Below are positions 50,252 to 61,547 of a stretch of 64,000 nucleotides of DNA, piece by piece (position 1 is the stretch's first letter; every line of letters starts with the position of its first letter). Below the pieces are notes generated by a model that saw nothing but the letters and a program-made list of their open reading frames with translations, made no database searches and was not told the DNA's origin. Made by a program: the position numbers and the translations under genes. The DNA comes from Niebla homalea (taxonomy: Eukaryota; Ascomycota; Lecanoromycetes; Lecanorales; Ramalinaceae): assembly GCA_019925105.1 (NCBI GenBank), contig JAHGAU010000011.1, positions 434,001 to 498,000 of the forward strand, given 5' to 3'.

Positions 50252-53200
50252 AGCTATAAGGCCGTTAATATTATTAGCGAGGCTTTAATCGATATAAGGA
50301 CGTTCCGGGGGTACTTTTAAATTAAATATTTTACGGAACCCCTTAAAGGGCTAATATAATAAGGGCTTTATTAGGCCGTTAGCGACTTACTTATACGTCG
50401 GGATATATTTTAGATTTATTCGGTTATCCTTTATAACCTTTTAAAGTTAATATTATTAGATTCCTATATACTTAATCCGGGCATAGAATACGGGGTTCTT
50501 AGCGAGAGTTATAACGTCCTAGTTATCTCCGTAAATAATAATAATAAAGAGGTTTCCGGCTTAATACGGCTTAATTTTACTTAAAAGCTATTTAAATTAT
50601 AGGGCCTTTTTAGCTGCCTATATTTATCCTATATATTCTGCTTTATAAGTAAAGAGGGTAACCGTGGCTTAACGTTTAGATTATTAATTAATCACAGTAC
50701 TTCTTATGTTAAATACGTAGTCCGTAATGGACCTCCGGGTCGAATCTGCGGTAAAATTAGAGTTAATATAACTATTAAAAGCTTTTAATTTACCCCGGTA
50801 TATTAATTGGAAGGTAACGATAATACGGAGGTAACGTAAAATTCTTTTTATTAACTTCTAATGGTATTCGGTAGGATTTGAAATATATCGGTTAATTATT
50901 AAGACGGAATAAACGATATTTAAACGAGTTTTAAGCATTATATATATTAAAAAGCCTATAACTGATTAATATTTCTTCCGGAAAATCAGGTCGGCCTTAT
51001 AACCTTTAAGTATAGGCTCCGGCTTATACTTCGGCTTTATAAGGATATATATAAGGGTAATATCTTATTACTTATAATCTTTAATGATTTTTTCTATATA
51101 AACCTTTTAATTAAGTTAGAACGTTCTATTTTAACGGTTTCTTATAATGGTTATACTTAAGTAATAATAGATTAACCTTAGGTTAAATATGCAGAATTAA
51201 TTATTAAGTACCTTTTTTAGGGTTATAATGCCTTCCTTAAATAAATTAATAATTAAAACATCGTTTATATAAAGAACTATAATCGTTTTATCTCTAGGGT
51301 ATATAAATACGTAATAGTCTATAAGTATCGGCTTGAATTTTTGTTTCTCTATAAAGGTAAAGAAGTAATAATATTATAATTAAAAGGATTATTTTAGTTT
51401 ATAGAGGGCCTTATTAAGTTTATAATATATATCGGTATCCTTCTCTTAACCATAAGGTTATTTTATATAGACTTTTTCCTCGATTAAATTATAAAGAAAG
51501 GCCGTTTTTATATTTATTTACTTTAAGTTTTAATCGTTAGTCGCCGTTAATATAAAAAGCACCTTATAACTTATAAATTTAACTATAGAAGTAAAAGTTT
51601 TATTATAATTGATGCCTTCCTATTATTCATAGCCGTAAATCACCCAGTGGGCCTTATACCGAATAATTAAATCGTTAACGCCTCTCTTAAGAATATAGAC
51701 TTATCGTCTTTTTAAAATGATTATACCCGGGGGTATTATATATTTAAGTATAAGTATTTAGGTATTATTTTCAATATAAAAGCCGTATTCGTCTTTTTCC
51801 GTTAATTATTAATTTATTTTATAATAAATATTTTTTATAACTTCTTAATAGGTTTTTAACTTAAATAATTCCGGCTTATTCTTAAATAATATTAATGTTA
51901 AATAATAAATATCCTTTTCTTTATCCGAAATGGTTATATTAATAAAGGCAGATAATAAGTTTAAGGATATATCCCGGAACTTTAAATACTTAAGGATTTT
52001 AAGCTTAAGGTTACCTCAGAAAATAATTTTAATTTCCTTCCGCGATCTATTAAACTACTATTTATCTTAATTATATTAAGTTTAAAAGTGATTTCCTTAT
52101 TCCTTAACCGGGGTTATATTATTTATAAGTATATCGTTTAGGATATTATTAATAAAAACGTTATTATAAATTTAATTTTTATAATTCTCCCTTAAAGTAG
52201 GGACTTATTAAGGCTATATATCCTTTTTTAAACGTTAAATCTTCTCCGTTAAAATGTTTTTATCGGAGTTATTTAACGGAATAATCTTCCGTTCCTTAAT
52301 ATAAACGTTATAAAATCGTTTTATTTTCTTATTGAAAGTTTATACTTAAGGGTCGAAGACCCGGTATATTTTGATAATCTTATTATCGTAGCCCAATAGA
52401 ATAAATAAATTAGCCCTTTTATTTATAAAGGTCCGGTACTTTATAATCTTAACCTATATTAATAACTTAATTACTTATAAGTATAATAAATCCGGTTCTT
52501 AATTATATTACGCTTAATATAAAATGATTTTCTTTTCTAAACTAAATATAAGTTCTTTTATAATAAGGTAATTAATAGTTATAACGATTTCTGGTTATAA
52601 ATTCTTGGGTAAGTTTATATTATAAATTATTATACGGGTCCGTTCTTTAATTTCTTAATTAAATTTTTTACTTATAGGGTTCTATTTAAGGCTGCTTTAT
52701 ACCGTTAATTTATAGATAATATTATAATCTTTAAAATAGTCTTAAAAGTCCTTTAATATATATTTATCCCTGTTATTTACCCGTAAGCGCCTAATTTTCC
52801 GGTTAACAGTTTTATATTTAACTTAAAACTACTTAAATTTACGGGCTACGTCTGACTTATAGATTACCGGGTAAACTTTTAATATATAGGTAAAGTTATC
52901 CCGGAAAGTAATAAAATATTTAACTATATTAAAGCTTACCGGCTTAATAAGCCCCATAACGTCCGAATAAATAAGCTCCAACGGAGTAATCCTTAACTTA
53001 AGATATCTTTTATAAGGCCGAGAAGTTATTTTATTAAAAACGTAATATATATACGTTACCTCCTTTAAAGGCTTTTCTTACTCCTTTTATTTACGTTTAA
53101 GGGATATTTTTATTAATACCGTAGCCAACTTAACGATAAATTAAAAGCCGAGATACCTTATCCTTATATATTAAGTTAATATATCGTTTAATACGTTAAA

Positions 53201-55994
53201 TACTATTATTATTAACTGGGATAATACTTAAAGATCTAATATAAAAAGCTATCCTTACCGGGAATATATAAATTTACCGGGTCCTTTAATTATTATCCGT
53301 TTAACCTAGGAAGTTATTATTTCTGCTTTATTATTTAAAAATTAAATTTCCGAAAGGAGGTTCACTTTATTATCAGAAGAGTAAATAAAGTTTAAAAACT
53401 TAATTATTATTTTTCTCCCGTTAACATTATAAATTACTTAAGCGGTATTAATACCGCCTATATAATTAATTCGCGTTAAACCTAACTTTAAGGATATTAT
53501 TTAATAAAGCCGGAAATTATTACCAAAGAATTCTTTCTGGTAAAAAAAGTACTTATTATAATTACTATCCAGGATTATTAGCTTTTATAAATTAACTAGG
53601 TTAACGGATATTATTATATATTTAAGCTTAACGTTTACATTTATTATACTATAAACCTCCCCTAAAACCAATAGATTTACCAGTATAGTAATAATAATAA
53701 CTTCCTTAGTCTTTAGCTTCTTCGACCCCCGGTATAACGTCTTAATCCTTTTCTTAAGGTAAAAAACTTAATAATTGCTTTCCGGGTGTTTATTATTACG
53801 GCCTTTTACGGTATAATAATTATACTTTTAACTATTATATTCAGTAAAAAACCGCTTATTATTGGCCTTCAGAGCTACCGGATAGGACCATAAAGTGGTA
53901 TTAACGTAGGCTATATTAACCTGTAATTCTTTATTAATAATTCTTAATATAACCTTGTTAAAATTAAGAGAATTTTAACTTAGGATAGTCTGGTTTTGGG
54001 CCAAGTTAATATGAAAATATTACCAGCCGTTACCAAAACCGAGTAAGAAAAATTAAATGGCTATTAAGTTAAAGACCTTATATAACTTATTAATAACCAA
54101 TATTTCGGTAATATATTTACGGAATTTATAAATAAATTGGTCGACCGTTTCGTTTAAACCTTTTATTATTATTTTAAACTCCCGGGTTAACTTAATATAT
54201 AGGCTTAAATTTTAAGGTTTAAAATGGGTAATAAGAGTAATCTAGATTTCCTTAATTATATCCAATTTATTTATAAGGTAACGTATATTATCCTTATAGT
54301 GAATTTTAATGGCTATAATAGCCCTAAGTTTATTCTTAGTAGTTATAGGTTTATAAAGGTTATTAAGGATTAATTAGTCTTTAACTTGCCGGTATTATAA
54401 TATTTATTAACGCTACTTAATTAATAACAGAATTATGTTAAAAGAGAAACTCCTAAAAGCCGAATCTTTAATCTTAAAGGTTATCTTCGGCGAGAAAATA
54501 AAAACTTAAGGTCCTTAAATTAATATTTATATATAAAGAAATATTAATTACTTAATTAGATTTAAACTTAAAATTAAGATTAAATAAGAAGTCCGATAGG
54601 TTTTCTGACTTTAACGATTTTAATTTTAATTAATACTTAATTAACGAGTCGTTTAAAAATAAAGGATATTCCGTATTAAATAACGGGATCTAGCCTTTTG
54701 CCCTTAAACGGAACTTAAAGATTAACTCGTTAAGCGGTGATATTAAAGACTCTTTAAATGCCTTTAAGCCGAAGTTATTATAAGACTTCGGCGTAAACGG
54801 GGGTAAATACTCTTTATTTACGTTTTTAATTACTTCTTAAGTAGTCTTTCGGTTTTTTTTTTGAAGGTTTTTTAAATAAAAGCGGAAGAATTTACTTTTA
54901 ATTTAACAGTAAAAGGTAATAAAAGGATTTCTATATTAATAAAGCGGAATAATAATATGCTTAAGGGTTTTAATAATAAAACTTAAATTCTAAATAAAGT
55001 TTAATCTATCTTAATTAATAATAAATTGAAACTTCGCGGATATTTAAGCTATCTTTATACCCCTTTAAAATTATTCATTTTTCTTACGCTTAGTATAATA
55101 CGGAGAGCTAATTTCTATAATTAATTGCCGCTTTTTACTTTAAGGGCTATAATCTTTACTTATAATTACCTTACCCTTAATCTTCCGGGCGTTAATTAAA
55201 TTAAATGGCCTTCCGGGCTAATCAGGATATAAAAGATTCAGTAGTTAATTCTTAACCTCCTTTTTTGAAACGTAGAATCTCAGTTTAAGTAAATAAATTT
55301 CTTTCTCCTGGGATTTAATCCTTAAAGATAGTCTTAATTGGGTAATTCTAGGGGTAAAACCAAGTCGTATCCTTACTATATAATTAAAGTTACCGTTTTA
55401 AAGATAAGATTTTTTATTATAAAAAGTGAAAGTTTGAAGTTTTTTAACTCTATAATATTCCATAATCCTTATAAAAGGTCTTAATTAAATAATCCCAGCA
55501 GCGGAATAAAGTTAAAAATCCTTTAAGTTATAAAAAAAGTTTAAATCGGGTAGAGATTTCTCGTTATAACTGTGAAATTTAAGGGTTTAAATTCTAAAGA
55601 GTTTAATTAAGGTTGAAATTTCTTAGTTAAGACCTTTATTAAGGCTCCGTTTAACGCTTTATATTATAGAGTTAAGGTCCCTATATATAGCCGGTTTCCG
55701 GCATATAGGTACCGGCGTATAGCTAGCTTATAAAGCTGGGAAATAAGTATTTATGCTTTTGGATCAGTAAATACGTATACCCCCGTAATGGTAAAATTAG
55801 GGTATCTTATTTTTATAGAATTTTAGATTATTAAGTTATTAACTGGCTTTATAGCTTAAAGATCGTAATTTAATAATATTCTTAAGTAAAATACTTCCAT
55901 CTTTTAGGTGTATTTTACACGGTAAGATCTCTATATTATAGTTACGGAATTAAATAAGGAAAAAGTGTTCCTACAGGGCATCGCTATCGCGAGG

Positions 55995-56008
55995 CCGGGC
56001 TTATAACC
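55995..56008 (-). promoter_or_regulatory. B2 primer-binding site
   Basis: Minus strand GGTTATAAGCCCGG, identical to A2 and A3, immediately after the 5' LTR. B1 has the same word at 61,247-61,260 and B0 at 42,107-42,120. Confidence 0.66.
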
Positions 56009-56160
56009 TTTTAAAATATAAGGTATAAGTTACTTAATTATTTCCTAAGTATAAAAGTACGACTAAGTACTCCTACATCCCAGCTATCCCAATCGGGTTT
56101 AGCTTCGGATCATATCTAATCTACCCGACTGCCGGGTAACGAATATGAGTACTTTCAATA
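56009..56160 (-). repeat. 5' LTR of B2 (152 bp)
   Basis: On the plus strand it runs from TTTTAAAATATAAGG to ACTTTCAATA. It differs from the 3' LTR of the same element only by C/T and G/A changes. Confidence 0.92.
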
Positions 56161-56185
56161 TATACCTCTCAACTTCAACAGTTTT

Positions 56186-59100
56186 AATTATAATATATAT
56201 TAAAAAGCTTATAGTTAATTAATATTTTTTCCGGAAAATCGGGTTAATTTTATAGCCTTTAAGTATAAGCTCCAGCTTATACTTTAACTTTATAAGGATA
56301 TATATAAAAATAATATCTTATTAATTATATTCTTTAATAACTTTTTCTATATAGGTTTTTTAATTAAATTAAAGCATTTTATTTTAACGGTCTTTTATAA
56401 TAATTATACTTAAGTAATAATAAATTAACCTTAAATTAAATATACGGAATTAATTATTAAGTATTTTCTTTAGGTTTATAATGCCTTCCTTAAATAAGTT
56501 AATAATTAAAATATTATTTACGTAAAGAGTTATAATTATTTTATCTTTAAGGTATATTAATACGTAATAGTCCATAAGTATCGGCTTAAACCTTTACTTT
56601 TTTATAAAGGTAAAGAAGTAATAATATTATAATTAAGGGAATTACTTTAATCCGTAAAAGGCTTTATTAAGTTTATAATATATATCAGTGCCCTTCTTTT
56701 AATTATAAGGTTACTTTATATAGACTTTTTCCTTAATTAAATTATAAAAAAAGGTTGTTTTTACGTTTATTTACTTTAAGTTTTAATCGTTAACCGCCGT
56801 TAATATAAAAAGTATTTTATAATTTATAAATTTAATTATAAAAACGAAAGTTTTATTATAATTAATACCTTCCCATTATTTATAGCCGCGGACCACTTAA
56901 TAAGCCTTATATTGAATAATTAAACCGTTAACGTTTCTCTTAAGAGTATAGACTTATTATCCCTTTAGAATAATTATACTTAAGGGTATTATATACTTAA
57001 GAATGAGTATTTAAATGCTATTTTTAATATAAAAGCCGTATTTATCCTTTTCCGTTAATTATTAATCCATTTTATAATAAGCATTTTTTATAGTTTCTTA
57101 ATAGCTTTTTAACTTAAATAATTCCGGCTTATTCTTAAACAATATTAACGTTAAGTAACAGATATTTTTTTCTTTATTTGAAATAATTATATTAATAAAA
57201 GTAAATAGCGGGTTTAATAATATATTCCGAAGCTCCGAGTACTTAAGAATCTTAAGTTTAAGGTTACCTTAAAGAATAATTTTAATTTCCTCCTGCGATT
57301 TATTAAATTATTATTTATTTTAATTATATTAAGTTTAAGGGTAATCTCTTTATTCCTTAACCGGGGGTATATTACTTATAAGTATATCGTTTAGGATATT
57401 ATTAATAAAAGCGTTATTATAGATTTAATTTTTATAATTTTTTTTTAAAGTAAAAACTTATTAAAACTATATATCCTTTTTTAAATATTAAATCTTCTCC
57501 GCTAGGGTATTCTTATCGGAGTTATCTAGTGGAGTAATCTTCCGTTCCTTAATATAAACGTTAAAAAATTATTTTACTTTCTTATTAAAAGTTCCTGCCT
57601 AGGGGTTAAAGACCCGGTATATTTTAATAATTTTATTATCATAGCTTAATAGAATAAATAAATCGGCCCTTTTATTTAAAGAGGTCCGGTACTTTATAAT
57701 TTTAATTTATATTAATAACTTAATAACTTATAAATATAATAAATCTGGTTCTTAATTATATTACGTTTAATAAAGGGTAATTTTCTTTTTTAAGCTGGAC
57801 GTAAATTCTTTTATAATAAAATAATTAATAATTATTATAATTTCCGGCTATAAATTCTTAAATAAATTTATACTATAAATTATCGTACGGATCCGTTCTT
57901 TAATTTCCCGGTTAAATTTTTCGCTTACGGGGTTTTATTTAAGGCTATTTTATATTATTAGTTTATAAATAATATTATAGTCTTTAAGGTAATCTTAAAA
58001 GTCCTTTAATATATATTTATCCTTATTATTTATCCGTAAGCGTCTGATTTTCCGGTTAATAATTTTATATTTAATTTAAAACTATTTAAATTTACGGGTT
58101 ACGTCCGATTTATAAATTACCGGGTAAACTTTTAATATATAAATAAAGTCGTCCCGGAAAGTAATAAAATATTTAATTATATTAAAGTTTACCGGCTTAA
58201 TAAGCCTTATAACGTTTGAATAAATAAGCTTTAATAAAGCCGTCTTTAACTTAAAATGTCTTTTATAAGGCTGAAAAGTTATCTTATTAAAAGTATAATA
58301 CGTATATACGACCTTTTTAAGGGCTTTTTTTACTCCCCTTATTTACGTTTAAGGGATATCCCTATCGATACCGTAGTTAACTTAACGATAAATTAAAGGC
58401 TAAGATGCCCCGTTTTTATATACCAAATTAATATATCGTTTAATACGTTAAATACCATTATTATTAGCTAGGATAATATTTAGAAATTTAATATAAAGAG
58501 CTATCCTTACCGGGAGTATATAAATTTACCGGGTCCCTTAATTATTATCCGTTTAACCCAGGAAATTATTATTTCTACTTTATTATTTAAAAGCTAAGTC
58601 TCCAAAAGGAGATTTACTTTATTATCGGGGGAGTAAATAAAGTTTAAAAACTTAATTATTATTTTTTTCCTATTAATATTATAAGTTACTTAAACGGTAT
58701 TAATACCGCCCGTATAGTTAATTTACGTTAAACCTGGCCTTAAGGATATTATTTAATAAGGCCGGAGGTTATTACCGAAAAATTCCCTTTAATAAAAGAA
58801 ATACTTATTATAATTATTATTTAAGATTATTAACTTTTATAAATTAACTAGGTTAACGGATATTATTATATATTTAAGTTTAACGTTTACGTTTATTATA
58901 CTATAGACCTCCCTTAAAATTAATAGATTTATTAATATAATAATAGTAATAGCTTCCTTAATCTTCGGTTTCTTTAACCCCCGGTATAACGTTTTAATCC
59001 TTTTCTTAAGGTAAAGGACTTAATAATTATTCTCTGAGTACTTATTATTACGGTTTTTTATGGTATAATAATTATACTTTTAATTATTATATTCGGTAAA

Positions 59101-61260
59101 AGACCGTTTATTATTAACTTTTAGAGCTGCCGGATAAAACCATAAAGTGGTATTAATACGGATTATATTAACCTATAATTCTTTATTAATAACTCTTAAT
59201 ATAATTTTATTAAAATTAAAAGAATTTTAGCTTAAAATAGTCTGATTTTAGGCTAAATTAATATAAAACTATTATTAACCGTTACTGAAACCGAATAAGA
59301 AAAATTAAATAATTATTAAATTAAAAACCTTATATAACTTATCGATAGTTAATATTTTAATAATATATTTACGGAATTTACGGGTAAATTAATCAATTGT
59401 TTTATTTAAACCTTTTATTATTATTTTAAACTTTTAAGTTAACTTAATATATAAACTTAAACCTTAAGGTTTAAAATAAGTAATAAGAGTAATCTAGATT
59501 TCTTTGGTCGTATTTAATTTATCTATAAAATAACGTATATTATCCTTATAATGAGTTTTAATAATTATAATAACCTTAAATTTATCCTTAATAATTATGG
59601 GTTTATAAAGGTTATTAAGGACCAATCAGTCCTTAACTTGCCGGTATTATAATATCCATTGGCGTTACTCGATTAATAACGGAATTATACTGAAGAAGAA
59701 ATTCTTAAAGGCTGAATTCTTAATTTTAAAAGTTATTTTCGGCGAGAAAATAGGAACTTAAGGTCTTTAAATTAATATTTACGTACGAAGAAATATTAAT
59801 TACTTAATTAAATTTAAACTTAAGGTTAAAATTAAATAAGAAGTCCGATAAGTTTTTTAACTTTAAAGATTTTAATTCTAATTAATACTTAATTAATAAG
59901 TTATTTAAAAATAAGGGATATTCCGTATTAAATAACGGGATTTAGCTTTTTACTTTTAAACGGAGCTTAAAAATTAATTTATTAAGCGGTAATATTAAAG
60001 ATTCTTTAAATGCCTTTAAGCCGAAGCTATCGTAAAACTTCGGCGTAAATAGGGGTAAATACTCTTTATTTATATCTTTAATTACCTTTTAAGTAGTTTT
60101 TCAGTTTTCTTTCTGAAGGTTTTTTAAGTAAAAACGGAAGAATTTATTTTTAATTTAATAATAAAAAACAATAAAAGGATTTCTATATTAATAAAACGGA
60201 ATAATAATATATTCGGGGGTTTTAATAATAAAGCTTAAATTTTAAATAAAGTTTAATTTATTTTAATTAATAATAAACCGAAACTTTACGGATATTTAAG
60301 TTATTTTTATACCTTTTCAAAATTATTTACCTTTTTTACGTTTAATATAATACGGAAAACTAATTTCTATAATTAATTATTACTCTTTATTTTAAAGGTT
60401 ATAATCTTTATTTATAATTATTTTACCCTTAGTCTTTTAGGCGTTAATTAAATTAAGTGGTTTTCCGGGCTAATTAAAATATAAAGGATTTAATAATTAA
60501 TTCCTAACCTTTTCTTTTAAAACGTAAAATCTCGGTTTAAGTAAATAAACTTCTTTCTCCTTAAATTTAATTCTTAAAGATAATTTTAATTAAGTAATTT
60601 TAAGGGTAAAACTGAATTATATCCTTATTATATAATTAAAATTACCGTTTTAAAAATAAGATTTTTTATTATAAAAAGTAAAAGTTTAAAGTTTTTTAAC
60701 TTTATAACGTTCCGTAATCCTTATAAAAGGTTTTAATTAAATAATCTTAATAACGGAATAAAGTTAAAAATCCTTTAAATTATAAAAAAAGTTTAAATTA
60801 GGTAGAGATTTTTTATTATAATTATAAGATTTAAGGGTTTAAACTTTAAAGAGTTTAATTAAAGTTGAAATTTCTTAATTAAAACCTTTATTAAGGCTTT
60901 ACTTAATGCTTTATATTATAAAGCCGAGGCCCCTATATATAGCCGGTTTCCGGCGTATAAATACCGGTATATAACTAACTTATAAAGTTAAAAAATAAGT
61001 ATTTATATTTTTAAATTAATAAATACGTATACCCCGGTAATAATAAAGTTAAGGCATTTTATCCTTATAGAATTTTAGATTATTAAGTTATTAATTAATT
61101 TTATAACTTAAAGATCGTAATTTAATAATATTCTTAAGTAGAATATTTCTATTTTTTAAGTATATTTTATACGGTAAGATCTCTATATTATAGTTACGGA
61201 ATTAAATAAGAAAAAAGTGTCTTTATAGGGTATCGTTATCGCGAGGCCGGGCTTATAACC
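56186..61260 (-). pseudogene. B1 gag-pol remnant (right of A2)
   Basis: This is the main body of B1, colinear with B2 50,936-56,008. It lacks the RNase H end, which lies left of A2. Minus-strand RT around 56,860-56,400, active site YVNN at 56,513-56,524 (both Asp to Asn). Integrase lies about 58,100-57,500 and the gag-like region from about 59,940 to 61,240. It is more degraded than B2, as expected for an older copy. The PBS GGTTATAAGCCCGG is at 61,247-61,260. Confidence 0.83.
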
Positions 61261-61412
61261 TCTTGAAATATAAGGTATAAGTTACTTAATTATTTCTTAA
61301 GTATAAAAGTACGACTAAGTACTCCTATATCCCAGCTATCCTAATCGGGTCTAGCTTTAGATTATATCTAATCTACCCGACTGCCGGGTAACTAATGTGA
61401 GTACTTTCAATA
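61261..61412 (-). repeat. 5' LTR of B1 (152 bp)
   Basis: TCTTGAAATATAAGG to ACTTTCAATA on the plus strand, followed by the TSD TAAGT (61,413-61,417) and then the outer part of the B0 LTR, giving two B LTRs in tandem. Confidence 0.9.
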
Positions 61413-61417
61413 TAAGT

Positions 61418-61547
61418 TGTTTAATTATTTCTTAAGTATAAAAATATAATTAAGTATTCTTATATCCTAGTTATTTCAATCGGGTCTAGCTTCGGATCAT
61501 ATCTAATCTACCCGACTGCCGGGTAACTAATGTGAGTACTTTCAAAA
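61418..61547 (-). repeat. 5' LTR of B0, outer 130 bp
   Basis: This continues the LTR begun at 42,121-42,142. It ends GAGTACTTTCAAAA, where other copies have CAACA or CAATA; the last bases are therefore uncertain by about 2 bp. Sequence beyond it belongs to C1. Confidence 0.82.

Larger units (their letters stand above)
49735..56008 (-). pseudogene. B2 gag-pol remnant and 3' region
   Basis: Copia polyprotein on the minus strand, right to left: PBS (55,995-56,008), leader and gag-like region (to about 54,700), integrase with LRVNNRDKYILKDFQDYFK near 52,740-52,800, RT about 51,760-51,100 with VLFILTATNDQNLKQINIK at about 51,500-51,560 and active site YIND at 51,260-51,271 (second Asp kept), RNase H with FTADSTRRSITDYVF at about 50,700-50,760 and LFTYKAEYIG near 50,620. 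A 3' untranslated stretch of about 0.85 kb contains two 23-bp GCTCCCC-type units (about 49,860-49,905) and three minisatellite units (50,183-50,251). The RNase H is the best-preserved coding patch of the family. Confidence 0.85.
49583..56160 (-). mobile_element. Complete uninterrupted Copia element B2 (minus strand) in the A2 LTR
   Basis: This 6,578-bp reference copy of family B has LTRs at 49,583-49,734 (3') and 56,009-56,160 (5') and the TSD TATAC (49,578-49,582 and 56,161-56,165). Minus-strand order: PBS, gag-like region, integrase, RT, RNase H, 3' untranslated region with purine motifs and minisatellite, polypurine tract. As it sits inside A2, which sits inside B1, which sits inside B0, it is the youngest B here. 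It is correspondingly less mutated, though no frame is open. Confidence 0.93.
43528..56180 (+). mobile_element. Copia element A2 (plus strand) in B1, 3' LTR split by B2
   Basis: This is a complete-length family A element (about 6.07 kb without B2). The 5' LTR is at 43,528-43,689; the 3' LTR is at 49,436-49,582 plus 56,166-56,180. The TSD GTTTT lies at 43,523-43,527 and 56,181-56,185. The last 15 bp of the 3' LTR (CTCTCAACTTCAACA) were displaced 6.6 kb by B2. It is the least RIPed family A copy at its 5' end (43,528-44,300). Confidence 0.92.
42143..61412 (-). mobile_element. Copia element B1 (minus strand) in the 5' LTR of B0, split by A2
   Basis: This is a complete-length family B element (about 6.6 kb without A2). 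The 3' LTR is at 42,143-42,294, the 5' LTR at 61,261-61,412, and the TSD is TAAGT (42,138-42,142 and 61,413-61,417). Own pieces are 42,143-43,527 and 56,186-61,412; A2 with TSD GTTTT fills the gap. The break is confirmed by B2, where the sequence around GAGTTTTAAGC (about 50,930) is continuous. It lies head to tail with the LTR it entered, so two B LTRs now abut at 61,261-61,547. Confidence 0.9.
12235..61547 (-). mobile_element. Copia element B0 (minus strand), host of most of the window
   Basis: B0 is recovered as five separated pieces colinear with the uninterrupted copy B2: 12,235-14,183, 14,357-14,739, 33,854-34,718, 40,802-42,142 and 61,418-61,547. Between them lie the small insert, L1, A1 and B1, each bracketed by a TSD of B0 sequence. 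Its 3' part lies left of element C, outside the window. Its 5' LTR is split at 42,142/61,418 by B1 and ends at about 61,547, where sequence of a second C-family element begins, so B0 itself inserted into C1. The TSD of B0 cannot be checked because its other end is not in the window. Confidence 0.85.

Noticed and set aside
61261..61547. Tandem LTR array or array-type repeat
   Set aside because: Explained by B1 insertion into the B0 LTR; the TSD TAAGT at 42,138 and 61,413 proves two separate events.
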